Notes under the pieces: model-generated
Seen by the model: only the letters and a program-made list of their open reading frames with translations
Told to the model about the DNA's origin: nothing
Databases searched by the model: none
Position numbers and translations under genes: made by a program
NCBI GenBank assembly: GCA_023391815.1
Contig: JAEWAF010000079.1
Location: forward strand, 1 to 64,000
Length of the DNA: 64,000 bases
Reading direction: 5' to 3'
Origin: Pseudomonadota bacterium
GTDB lineage: Bacteria > Pseudomonadota > Gammaproteobacteria > Steroidobacterales > Steroidobacteraceae
In this document: positions 51,593-61,432 of the stretch, in pieces
How the letters are laid out: every line of letters starts with the position of its first letter
Position numbering within the stretch: the stretch's first letter is position 1

Positions 51593-54486
51593 CAGAGCGC
51601 ATGCCCAACGTTCCGTCGTTGCAGCCAGCATTCGACGTGCGCGGTCTCGATGTGAAGCTGCGTCGAGCCGTGTCCGGCGAGGTGCGCTTCGACGACGGCA
51701 GCCGTGCGCTGTACGCGACCGACGCCTCGAACTATCGGCAAGTGCCGATCGGGGTCGTCATTCCGCGCTCAGTTGACGATGTGATTGCCACGGTGGCCCT
51801 GTGCCGCGAATTTCATGCACCCCTCTTGAGTCGAGGCGGTGGCACGAGCCTGTGCGGACAGTGTTGCAACGTCGCCGTCGTCATCGACTTCTCGAAGTAT
51901 CTCAATCGCGTCGTGGACATGGATGTGGCGGGCAAGACGGCGTGGGTCCAGCCGGGAGTGGTGCTCGATGAGCTGCGCGCGGAGGCGGAGAAACATCACC
52001 TGACGTTCGCGCCCGATCCGTCGACTCACAATCACAACACGCTCGGCGGCATGATCGGCAACAACTCCTGCGGCGTGCACTCGGTGATGGGCGGCGAAAC
52101 CGCCGAGAACATCATTGAGCTCGACGTGCTGACCTACGACGGTGTGCGAATGAAGCTCGGTCCTGGCCACGAGCAGAATGCCAACGGGCGAGTGGCACAG
52201 ATTCACGCCGGTCTGAAGGTGCTGGCCGATCGCTACGGCGCTGAGATTCGCCGGCGGTTTCCGGCCATCCCTCGTCGTGTTTCCGGGTACAACTTGCCGG
52301 CGTTGTTGCCGGAGAACGGGTTCAACGTCGCACGTTCCCTCGTTGGTTCGGAAGGAACTTGCGTCGTGGTGCTCGGCGCCAAAGTGCGGCTGCTGGATAG
52401 TCCACAAGCGCGCAGCCTGCTCGTATTGGGATATCCGGACGTGTACGCCGCCGCGGATCACATCGAAGAGATCATGAGCTTCGGGCCGATCGGGCTGGAG
52501 GGCATCGATCAGAAGCTCATCGACGACATGAAATCTGTCCACCTGCATCCGCGGGAGGTTCAGCTGCTGCCGAAAGGCGCGGGTTGGTTGCTCGTCGAGT
52601 TCGGCGGCTCGACCAAGGAAGAATCCGATGCCAAGGCGCGCAAGGCCATGCGTGCGCTCGCTACGAAACGCGGCGCTCCCTCGACCAAACTGTTCGACGA
52701 TCCCAAAGAGGAACGGTTGGTTTGGGAAGTGCGCGAGGCCGGGCTCGGCGCGACCGCGCATGTGCCGGACAAGCCGATCACTTGGGAAGGTTGGGAGGAC
52801 GCGTCGGTGCCTCCGGCTCGACTCGGGGGATACCTGCGGGCGTTTCGCGGGCTGCTCGACAAATATCGGTATCAGGGCGATCTGTACGGGCACTTCGGTC
52901 AAGGCTGCGTACACACCCGGATCGACTTCGATCTGTTCACGGAGCCCGGCATCCGCAAGTACCGTCAGTTCGCGCAGGAAGCGGCACGTCTGGTGACGAG
53001 CTTCGGCGGCTCGATTTCCGGCGAGCACGGCGACGGTCAGTCCAAGGCCGAGTTGCTGCCCATCATGTTCGGCGACCTGCTCATGCAGGCGTTTCGTGAG
53101 TTCAAGGCGCTGTGGGACCCGGATTGGAAAATGAATCCGGGCAAGGTCATCGATGCCGCCGGGCTCACCGACAATCTGCGGCTGGGCGCGCAGTACCGGC
53201 CGATCGAGCCGGAGACCACGTTCATGTTTCCGGCCGACAGCGGCAAGTTCTCGCGTGCGTTGCTTCGCTGTGTCGGCGTCGGCGAGTGCCGTAAGCACCA
53301 TATCGGAACGATGTGTCCCAGCTATCGGGCCACGCTCGAGGAGCAGCATTCGACTAGAGGACGCGCTCGACTGCTGTTCGAAGCTCTGCAGGGCAATGTG
53401 CTTCGCGATCGGTGGCGTGACGAGAGCGTGAAGGAGGCGCTCGACTTGTGTCTGTCGTGCAAGGGTTGCAAAGGCGAATGTCCGGTCCACGTGGACATGG
53501 CGACGCTGCGCGCGGAGTTTCTGTCGCATTATTACAAAGGAAAACTCCGGCCGCGCCAGGCGTACGCATTCGGCTATATCGATCGATGGGCGAGGCTCGC
53601 GGCCGTGGCGCCGGGCCTCACCAACTTCCTGTTCACGCGCGAGCCGTTCGCGGCCGCGGCGAAAGCGTTGGCCGGCGTCGCTTCACAACGCACCCTTCCG
53701 GTGTTCGCCCGCGAAACCTTCGACCACGCGTTTCGACGACGAGCGAACGGAACGCACGGACGACGCGTGCTTCTCTGGGCCGACACGTTCAACAATCACT
53801 GGCATCCTGAAACGCTCGCGGCGGCAGTGGCGGTTCTGGAGCGCGCCGGCTGCGAAGTTCATGTGCCGACCGGACACCTGTGCTGCGGTCGACCCCTGTA
53901 CGAGTTCGGCCTGCTCGACACGGCAGTTCACTATCTACAGAACGTGTTGCGCGCTCTGCGCGCGGATATCGAGGCCGGCACGCCGCTCATCGTACTCGAG
54001 CCGGCCTGCGCGGCCGTGTTTCGTGACGAGCTGCTGAGCCTGATGCCCCACAACGAGCACGCGCAGCGGTTTGCGAAGCAGACGCGACTGCTATCCGAGT
54101 TCCTGGCGCACGATGTTCCTGACTTCACGCCGGCCAAGGTGTCGCGCAAGGCGCTTGTACACGGCCACTGCATTCATAAAGCGATTCTGAAAATGGATTC
54201 GGAGATCGAGGTGCTGGAGCGTACCGGCATGGACCTGAACGTTCTTGATTCGGGTTGCTGCGGCATGGCCGGCTCGTTCGGATTCGACAAGAACAAGTAT
54301 GACGTCTCGATGCGAGTGGGCGAGCTGGTGCTGTTGCCTGCCGTGCGCGAAGCGCCAGCTGATACGCTGATTGTCGCCGACGGCTACAGCTGCCGAGAGC
54401 AGATCGCACAGACGACTGGCCGGCGAGCATTGCACTTGGCTGAAGTCATGGCGCAGGGACTGGGCCGGGAGGCGCCATATATATGA
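51577..54486 (+). CDS. Large FAD-binding and Fe-S oxidoreductase (D-lactate/2-hydroxyacid dehydrogenase type)
   Basis: About 969 residues. The GTG start at 51577 is preferred to ATG 51601 because AAGGAGG precedes it with 7-base spacing. The FAD domain (PCMH type) has LLSRGGGTSLCGQCC, then DPSTHNHNTLGGMIGNNSCG, cap and SISGEHGDGQSKAELLP. A ferredoxin-like part follows: CVGVGECRKHHIGTMCP and CLSCKGCKGECPVHVDM. Two cysteine-rich CCG domains close it (GHLCCGRPLYEFG, DSGCCGMAGSFG). Fused GlcD-GlcF-like enzymes of this class oxidise D-lactate or D-2-hydroxyglutarate and pass electrons to the quinone pool. The upstream MR-like and ThDP genes suggest a 2-hydroxy or 2-keto acid pathway. Confidence 0.9.
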   Translation: MLSHLTERMPNVPSLQPAFDVRGLDVKLRRAVSGEVRFDDGSRALYATDASNYRQVPIGVVIPRSVDDVIATVALCREFHAPLLSRGGGTSLCGQCCNVAVVIDFSKYLNRVVDMDVAGKTAWVQPGVVLDELRAEAEKHHLTFAPDPSTHNHNTLGGMIGNNSCGVHSVMGGETAENIIELDVLTYDGVRMKLGPGHEQNANGRVAQIHAGLKVLADRYGAEIRRRFPAIPRRVSGYNLPALLPENGFNVARSLVGSEGTCVVVLGAKVRLLDSPQARSLLVLGYPDVYAAADHIEEIMSFGPIGLEGIDQKLIDDMKSVHLHPREVQLLPKGAGWLLVEFGGSTKEESDAKARKAMRALATKRGAPSTKLFDDPKEERLVWEVREAGLGATAHVPDKPITWEGWEDASVPPARLGGYLRAFRGLLDKYRYQGDLYGHFGQGCVHTRIDFDLFTEPGIRKYRQFAQEAARLVTSFGGSISGEHGDGQSKAELLPIMFGDLLMQAFREFKALWDPDWKMNPGKVIDAAGLTDNLRLGAQYRPIEPETTFMFPADSGKFSRALLRCVGVGECRKHHIGTMCPSYRATLEEQHSTRGRARLLFEALQGNVLRDRWRDESVKEALDLCLSCKGCKGECPVHVDMATLRAEFLSHYYKGKLRPRQAYAFGYIDRWARLAAVAPGLTNFLFTREPFAAAAKALAGVASQRTLPVFARETFDHAFRRRANGTHGRRVLLWADTFNNHWHPETLAAAVAVLERAGCEVHVPTGHLCCGRPLYEFGLLDTAVHYLQNVLRALRADIEAGTPLIVLEPACAAVFRDELLSLMPHNEHAQRFAKQTRLLSEFLAHDVPDFTPAKVSRKALVHGHCIHKAILKMDSEIEVLERTGMDLNVLDSGCCGMAGSFGFDKNKYDVSMRVGELVLLPAVREAPADTLIVADGYSCREQIAQTTGRRALHLAEVMAQGLGREAPYI

Positions 54487-54621
54487 GTGCGATCGGCAGA
54501 CGACGATACCCGAGGGCAGTACGAGCGAGTCGCATGAGCTGGTCAGCCACGAGGGCATCGTGGTCCAGCACACCAGGTTGGACTCTCGACAGGCGGCGCT
54601 CGCCTTGTTGAGCACGATCGC

Positions 54622-54939
54622 CTACGCATCCGACTGATTCGGCGCGCGCCAGGGCGCGGGATGCGATGGGCGGGTAATGAAGTCGGCCGAGGACAGGAAT
54701 GCGAGGATGAACAGCAGCAACAGCGCTGCTCCCGCCGCAAGGCGTACGGCGACAGTGGCGCGCGTCAGGCGCATGAACACCACGACGATCAGCGCGACTT
54801 TGGCCGCCGCAATACTCAGATTCAGCACCAGATTGCCGACGCCGAGATTGAAATAGGCGCTGGTTGTCGTCAGCGCGAGCAGCAGCAGTAGCGCGCACCA
54901 GGTCGCCACCAAGGACTGAATGGAAGCGATCTGCTTCAT
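54622..54939 (-). CDS. Cytochrome c oxidase subunit IV (caa3 type)
   Basis: 105 residues with three membrane helices: ATWCALLLLLALTTTSAYF, LVLNLSIAAAKVALIVVVFMRLT and LAAGAALLLLFILAFLSSADFITRP, split here. The last helix ending in SSADFITR is frequent in the COX4_pro/CoxD-like group (prokaryotic subunit IV). The start at 54939 overlaps the subunit III stop by 4 bases. Last gene of the ACIII-oxidase operon. It supports assembly of the oxidase, not catalysis. Confidence 0.85.
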   Translation of the reverse strand: MKQIASIQSLVATWCALLLLLALTTTSAYFNLGVGNLVLNLSIAAAKVALIVVVFMRLTRATVAVRLAAGAALLLLFILAFLSSADFITRPSHPAPWRAPNQSDA

Positions 54940-55564
54940 CCGTAACGCTCCACCAGGTAGAGCAGGGGATACAGAAACACCCAGATCGCATCGACGAAAT
55001 GCCAGTAGAGCGCGCCGATCTCGATGCGCGTTTTCATCGACGCCGGGCTGTGCGTGCGCAGCTGCCAGGCGAAGCAGCCGACGATACCGATGCCGAGGAT
55101 CAGATGCAGCGCGTGCAAGCCGGTCATGGCGAAATACAAAAGGAAGAACTGCGCGGCGCCGTCGGCCAGCTTCGGGTCGAATCGAAATCCCAGCCACGGC
55201 ACGAGATGCTCCTGCCATTCATGGAAGTACTCGACTCCCTTCAGGATCAGGAATGCCAGGCCGAGCAGTGCTGTGATCCAAAGACACCCCATCGCCACGC
55301 GTCGCCTGCCGATCTGGGCGCTGCGAGACGCGAGCGCCGCGAACATGCTGCTGGTGAGCAGAACTGCCGTGTTCAGCGTGCCGATCACGATGTCGGTGTG
55401 GCGACTGGCGGCGGCGAATGCCTCGGGCTGGCTCACTCGCAGTATCGAATAGGAAAGAAACAGGGGCCCGAAGAACATCAGCTCGGTGGCGAGAAAGATC
55501 CAGATCCCAAGCTCGGCCGAGTCGCGCTGATGTTCGCGGCTTTCGAAATGTGCGGCGGGCGCGC

Positions 55565-55568
<4 letters not shown>
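54936..55568 (-). CDS. ctaE: Cytochrome c oxidase subunit III
   Basis: 210 residues with five membrane helices, beginning LGIWIFLATELMFFGPLF with the conserved Glu in helix 1 (TELMFF). Later TGLHALHLILGIG with the His pair and WHFVDAIWVFLYPLLYL, which is the classic heme-copper oxidase subunit III ending. The start ATG at 55568 overlaps the subunit I stop by 4 bases. It stabilises proton uptake in subunit I. The short five-helix form is normal for caa3 oxidases. Confidence 0.93.
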
Positions 55569-57180
<1,612 letters not shown>

Positions 57181-57184
<4 letters not shown>

Positions 57185-58116
57185 GGTTTCTCACCCCGCG
57201 ATTCGATATAGGCGATGAGCGCGCTCAGCTCTTCTTCATCGAGCTGGCCTTGGTAGGAAGGCATGACCGGCGCGAAGCCGGCGACGATGTCCTTGTCCGG
57301 CAGAAGAATGGAATCGCGCAGGTAATCGGCGTCGGCGACCACGTCTCGACCATCGCTCAAATGCACCAGCCTGCGCGCCAGCCCGACCAGGCCCGGCGCA
57401 TGCACCGTCGAGCTCGACTCGTGGCAGCCGCTGCAGCCAGCGTTGCGATAGATCTCGAAACCGCGACTGACCAGGTCCGCGGCCGGCGGGGCGGAGGCCA
57501 GCCATCGCGCGAAATCGGCCGGGTGTAAAACGACGATGTCCCCATGCATGTTGGCGTGATCGGTGCCGCAATACTCGGCACAGAACAGATTGAAACGGCC
57601 GGTTTGGGTCGCCGTGAACCAAAGGCTCGTATAGCGACCCGGCAAGACGTCCTGTTTGGTGCGGAATCCGGGCACGAAGAAACTATGGATGACGTCTTGC
57701 GACGTCATGATCAGCTGGACCGGCTGCCCGACCGGCACGTGCAGCTCGTCGATCTCACGCCGGCCGTTCTCGTGCTCCAGCTTCCACATCCACTGTTTCG
57801 CCAGCACATGCACGCGCATGGCATTCCGCGGCGGACGATAGAACTCGGAGAACACGACACTCGACCAAACGAACAGACCGAGGAAGATCGCCAGTGGCGT
57901 GACGGTCCATGTGATTTCGATCCAGCGCACTCGCGTTGGTGGATTGGTGCGATCCGCTTTCGAAGTGTGTCGATATCGAATCGCGAAGATGACGATGAGA
58001 GCGGCCACCGCGAGCGCGACTGCGCCCGTGAGTCCGAACAACGACAGGAACAGCGTGTCCACCGACCGCCCGAGCACACTGGCCGAATTCAAAGGCCACT
58101 GAAGGTGTGCGTTCAT
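57181..58116 (-). CDS. ctaC: Cytochrome c oxidase subunit II with C-terminal cytochrome c domain
   Basis: About 311 residues. The start at 58116 (MNAHLQWPLNSASVLG) overlaps the SCO stop by 4 bases; the frame is open farther up, but not family-like. Two N-terminal membrane helices (FGLTGAVALAVAALIVIFAI, TPLAIFLGLFVWSSVVF), then the CuA domain with AKQWMWKLEH, DVIHSFFVPGF and FCAEYCGTDHANMHGD, in which the Cys pair, His and Met CuA ligands are complete. The C-terminal domain has NAGCSGCHES (heme c CxxCH) and a later MPSYQG Met ligand. The fused cytochrome c makes this a caa3-type oxidase. Confidence 0.95.
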
Positions 58117-58847
58117 TTCGGCGTGCGGTTTGCGAACGCCCGCCAGCCGAGCATGGCCAGCGCACCCAGCGTCGTGATCACTAAAGCTCGCAGCGTGTGC
58201 AGAATCCACGCGCTCTGGCCCGCATGTGGGGCAGCCAGACTGGAACAGATCATCAACAGCCGCTCGGTGAAGTTGCCGGTTCGATCCTCGCGGGCCACGT
58301 CGAGCGCCGCGCGAATCTCCTCAGCCGGGTAACGCACCCCGAAGAAATATCGGCTGATCGTGCCGCCAGGCGTCGCGATGACGAAGCCTGCGGGATGTGC
58401 GAACTCCGTGCGTTCGCTCGAGGGGACATAGGCGAAGCCCGCGGCGTGTGCGAGCTGCGCTTCTGAACCGGTCTGCGAGGTCAGCAGATGCATGCCTGCC
58501 TGCGTGCTGAACGGAGTCGCGTGTTCTTTGGCGGATACCGGCGTGTCGGTTGGATCGATGCTGACTGCGAGCAAGCGATAGTCTCGATTCGGGCTCACGC
58601 CTGCGTCGCGCAGCCCTTCGCGCACGCCTGCGAACACCTCGGGGCACAATCTGGCGCAATGGAAGTATCCAAAGACGATCACCACCGGCACCGAACCGAA
58701 ATACTCGCCGAGCTGTGTGGTGCGTCCGGTTTCATCCACGAATGTGAGATCGAGCGGCAGCGAGGCGCCGAGGCGCTGGTCCCAGCCCGCGCCCGCCTGC
58801 GCCTGGGCATACAACAGAAGCAGCAGTAGGACGCTCCAGCATTTCAT
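58113..58847 (-). CDS. SCO1/SenC family copper chaperone
   Basis: 244 residues, signal peptide (MKCWSVLLLLLLYAQAQAGA). Thioredoxin-like fold with CARLCPEVFAGV, the CxxxC Cu-binding cysteines, and TEFAHPAGFVI with the Cu-binding His. It delivers copper to the CuA site of subunit II. A C-terminal membrane helix (ALVITTLGALAMLGW) is extra to the usual SCO protein, which is normally anchored at the N-terminus. Overlaps the oxidase subunit II gene and the upstream small membrane gene by 4 bases, so it is made together with the oxidase. Confidence 0.92.
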   Translation of the reverse strand: MKCWSVLLLLLLYAQAQAGAGWDQRLGASLPLDLTFVDETGRTTQLGEYFGSVPVVIVFGYFHCARLCPEVFAGVREGLRDAGVSPNRDYRLLAVSIDPTDTPVSAKEHATPFSTQAGMHLLTSQTGSEAQLAHAAGFAYVPSSERTEFAHPAGFVIATPGGTISRYFFGVRYPAEEIRAALDVAREDRTGNFTERLLMICSSLAAPHAGQSAWILHTLRALVITTLGALAMLGWRAFANRTPK

Positions 58848-59203
58848 CGGGGTGGCCGCCGCTCAGTGTCCGCTTCGACTTGCAACTGCATCGCGCGCTC
58901 GACGGGAATGTGGGCGATGCCGTGTTCACGATCGACCCAACCGTAACTTTCGAGGCGGGCTCGCTTTTGGTGCTGATAGCTCGACCGTTCGGCGGCCGGA
59001 TCGCTGCGTAGCAGGGCCGGACGATCGTGTGAGGTGTCGGTGGGGCCGGCACGCGCGGGCCCCGTTGCTCCAGTCAGTAACCGTGCGATGAGTGCTACCA
59101 GCAGTACCGTCACAAGCACGGCCAGTCCGCCCACGAGGATGGCGCGACCATCGACGTCCGATCGTTCCTGACGCGGCCGCTCGGTCTGAAACCCTTCGGT
59201 CAT
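58844..59203 (-). CDS. Small membrane protein of the ACIII-oxidase operon
   Basis: 119 residues: a short cytoplasmic N-terminus (MTEGFQTERPRQERSDVDG), one membrane helix (AILVGGLAVLVTVLLVALIA) and a soluble tail with RLESYGWVDREHGIAHIPVERAMQLQV. The tail block LxxYGWVDxxxGxxxIPxxxAM recurs in proteins of ACIII and cytochrome oxidase operons, where it is often called a hypothetical or small assembly protein. Overlaps actF and SCO by 4 bases. A function in assembly is an inference from position alone. Confidence 0.85.
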   Translation of the reverse strand: MTEGFQTERPRQERSDVDGRAILVGGLAVLVTVLLVALIARLLTGATGPARAGPTDTSHDRPALLRSDPAAERSSYQHQKRARLESYGWVDREHGIAHIPVERAMQLQVEADTERRPPR

Positions 59204-60303
59204 GATGACCTCCGCAGTCGACGGTCCGCGAACCAGCGAACACCGACGTTCTCATCCGGCTCGTCGAGAGTGCGAAGCCATGCTATCGACCACACACCGA
59301 CGACGCCTGCGATCGTCACTACACCGGTCCAGGAGGCGGTCGCGCCCGCCGGGCTCAACGTGGGAATCACGACATAGAAGTCGAACGACAGTTGCCCGGC
59401 CAACAGCATCGTCGCGAGCCCGCCGAGCGCCGCCGGCGTGCGCTTGATCACACGAAACAGCAACAGCGCGAAAGGAATCGCGAACAGCAGTGCGAATATG
59501 GATATCGTCAGCCAGCGCCAACTCGTCTGGACTCTGGGCACATACCAGGCGATCTCGTGCGGCAGATCCTCGGCCCAGATGATGAGAAACTGCGTGAATG
59601 CCACGTAGGCCCACGTCATGACATAGGTGAGCAGCAGATTGCCGAAGTCGTTGAGGGTCGTCGGCTGCAACTCCGTACGATGCAAATGCGTTCGGGCCAC
59701 GATCGCCAGTGCCATTCCCGACATTATCTGAGAGGTAGCGATCAACAGGCCGAACGCAGTCGAGTACCACTCCGGCATGAGCGACATGATCCAATCGACC
59801 GAGGCGAGAAAGATCGTCAGGCCGTAAACGATCAGGCCAGCGGCGCTCAGATGCCGAAGCGCCGGCGGTCGCGATGCCGTCGAGCGAGCTGCTATCGTCA
59901 GCCAACGCCGCGCCAGCAGGTTCCACAGCAGAAAATAGATGACGGCGCGCGTGAGAAAGAAAGGCACGTTCAGCCACCAGCCCTTTGCCTGCGCCTCGGA
60001 CGTGGGCGAATCGACCCACGGATAGAAACCGGGAAGCGCGATCAACAAAGGAATGAACAGTGCGGTGCTGAGCGGCAAGAGACGCGTCGCGGCCATCCAG
60101 GGACCGCGTAGCGCGAGTCCCCATCGTCCCCCCGTCAGTTCGTGCATCATCAGATTCGCCATCGAGCCCAGCGACAGGCCGAGGCAGAACAGGAATGCAG
60201 CCAGATACGGCCCCGCGAACTGTCGCGGATTCACCAACGCGGCGATCGCGACCAACGCTACGCAGAGAACCGCCAGCGAGCCTCGCCGTTGAGTACGCGT
60301 CAT
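59200..60303 (-). CDS. actF: Alternative complex III subunit ActF (quinol-binding membrane protein)
   Basis: About 367 residues with ten membrane helices. The start at 60303 (MTRTQRRGSLAVL) overlaps the actE stop by 4 bases. Motifs: LGSMANLMMHELTGGRWG, FYPWVDSP, ASVDWIMSLMPEWYSTAFG, NLLLTYVMTWAYVAFTQFLIIWAEDLPHE, cut for length, and IPFALLLFRVIKR. The YxAFxQFLIIWxxxLPxE and WYSTxxGLL segments are typical of the ActF subunit. It is the NrfD-like second membrane subunit of the ACIII quinol:cytochrome c oxidoreductase. Confidence 0.92.
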   Translation of the reverse strand: MTRTQRRGSLAVLCVALVAIAALVNPRQFAGPYLAAFLFCLGLSLGSMANLMMHELTGGRWGLALRGPWMAATRLLPLSTALFIPLLIALPGFYPWVDSPTSEAQAKGWWLNVPFFLTRAVIYFLLWNLLARRWLTIAARSTASRPPALRHLSAAGLIVYGLTIFLASVDWIMSLMPEWYSTAFGLLIATSQIMSGMALAIVARTHLHRTELQPTTLNDFGNLLLTYVMTWAYVAFTQFLIIWAEDLPHEIAWYVPRVQTSWRWLTISIFALLFAIPFALLLFRVIKRTPAALGGLATMLLAGQLSFDFYVVIPTLSPAGATASWTGVVTIAGVVGVWSIAWLRTLDEPDENVGVRWFADRRLRRSS

Positions 60304-60908
60304 TGCGAGCCCTCGATGCGCGTGCGCTCGGCTGAGGAGAGCATCGACATCGGTGCGTGCTGACTCAGCTGCAAGCTGCGGATGTACGCAACGATGGCCC
60401 ATCGGTCCTGCGGCGACACGCGAGCCGCATATGGATACATGATTCCATAGCCCTTGGAGATCACGTCGAAGAAATGTCGATCGTCAGCGGCGCGCAACCG
60501 GTCGGTGTGATACGAGGGGGGCGCCGGAAATCCTCTGCGCACGACCAGGCCATCACCATCGCCGGTCGGTCCGTGACAGGGCGAGCAGTAGATCTCGAAG
60601 CGGTCCTTGCCATGATGCAGCCACTCCAGAGTCACCGGATAGGGATTGCTGCGTGCATGCTCGTCACGATCGAGCGTGTCCGCATCGGCGATACCGACGC
60701 GGCCGGACGATGTCCCGGAGATCTCACCGTACGCATGCGGCTGAGTGCCGGGCACATCGGGGCGGGACGCACCGCCATCCTCCCACAGCTCGCTGGGCGC
60801 GTACGCCTTGTACTTGGCTTGGTCATACATGCCCTGCATTTGCTTTTCGCATCCCGCGAGAAGGACGGCGGATGCAAGCATCCAGAAAGCTGCAATGAAG
60901 CGCGTCAT
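60300..60908 (-). CDS. actE: Alternative complex III subunit ActE (monoheme cytochrome c lipoprotein)
   Basis: 202 residues. Lipobox VLLAGC (MTRFIAAFWMLASAVLLAGCE) places it at the membrane outer face. A single heme motif CSPCHGPTGDGDG and downstream GYGIMYPYA with the Met axial ligand. N-terminal DQAKYKAYAPSELWEDG is the ActE-type lead. It takes electrons from the ACIII Fe-S/heme subunits and passes them to the oxidase. Overlaps actD and actF by 4 bases. Confidence 0.92.
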   Translation of the reverse strand: MTRFIAAFWMLASAVLLAGCEKQMQGMYDQAKYKAYAPSELWEDGGASRPDVPGTQPHAYGEISGTSSGRVGIADADTLDRDEHARSNPYPVTLEWLHHGKDRFEIYCSPCHGPTGDGDGLVVRRGFPAPPSYHTDRLRAADDRHFFDVISKGYGIMYPYAARVSPQDRWAIVAYIRSLQLSQHAPMSMLSSAERTRIEGSQ

Positions 60909-61432
60909 GCAGGTACCTCCTGCACCAGGAGCGGGTCGAGCGTCGACAGAAATTCCTGAGTCCGCTCCGGGTCGTAGCGCGGATCGTCACAACGCAGGCA
61001 CAGGAAGAAACGATTGCGCGAGGCGAGGCCGAAGGCGGATACGTTGAACAGCGGGTGATACAGCGTCGGCAGTCGATTGAGCGCCAGCATCCCGAACACG
61101 GCAAACAGCGCCGCGCCGAGCACCGTCATCTCAAACGTGATCGGTATGAACGAAGGCCAGCTATGCAGCGGTCGGCCGCCGACGTTGATCGGATAGGAAA
61201 TCGTCGCCGCGTACCACTGCAGGAAATATCCCCCGACACCGCCGAGGATGCCGCCGATGAGCGTAAGCAACGGTATCCGGTCGCGATACGAGCCGACGAT
61301 CTCGCTCAATCCATCGACCGGCATCGGCGTATACGCCTCGATGCGGACATAACCCTCGTCTCGTGCCCGCCGCGCGGCCGTGGCGAGCTGATCGGCGTTT
61401 GCGAACTCCGCCAACATGCCGTACGCGCTCAT
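60905..61432 (-). CDS. actD: Alternative complex III subunit ActD (DUF3341)
   Basis: 175 residues. Start ATG 61432 (MSAYGMLAEFANADQLATAAR). Two central membrane helices (LTLIGGILGGVGGYFLQWYA and PITFEMTVLGAALFAVFGML) with TPMPVDGLSEIVG before and NRLPTLYHPLFNVSAFGLASRNRFFLCL after, a full DUF3341 pattern. ActD is a structural membrane subunit of ACIII. Overlaps actC and actE by 4 bases. The longer open frame upstream is not used. Confidence 0.93.
   Translation of the reverse strand: MSAYGMLAEFANADQLATAARRARDEGYVRIEAYTPMPVDGLSEIVGSYRDRIPLLTLIGGILGGVGGYFLQWYAATISYPINVGGRPLHSWPSFIPITFEMTVLGAALFAVFGMLALNRLPTLYHPLFNVSAFGLASRNRFFLCLRCDDPRYDPERTQEFLSTLDPLLVQEVPA

Noticed and set aside
54446..54991. 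Minus-strand frame of 181 residues near the end of the oxidase operon
   Set aside because: It runs through the subunit IV gene in another frame and has no family features; subunit IV itself fits the operon overlaps.
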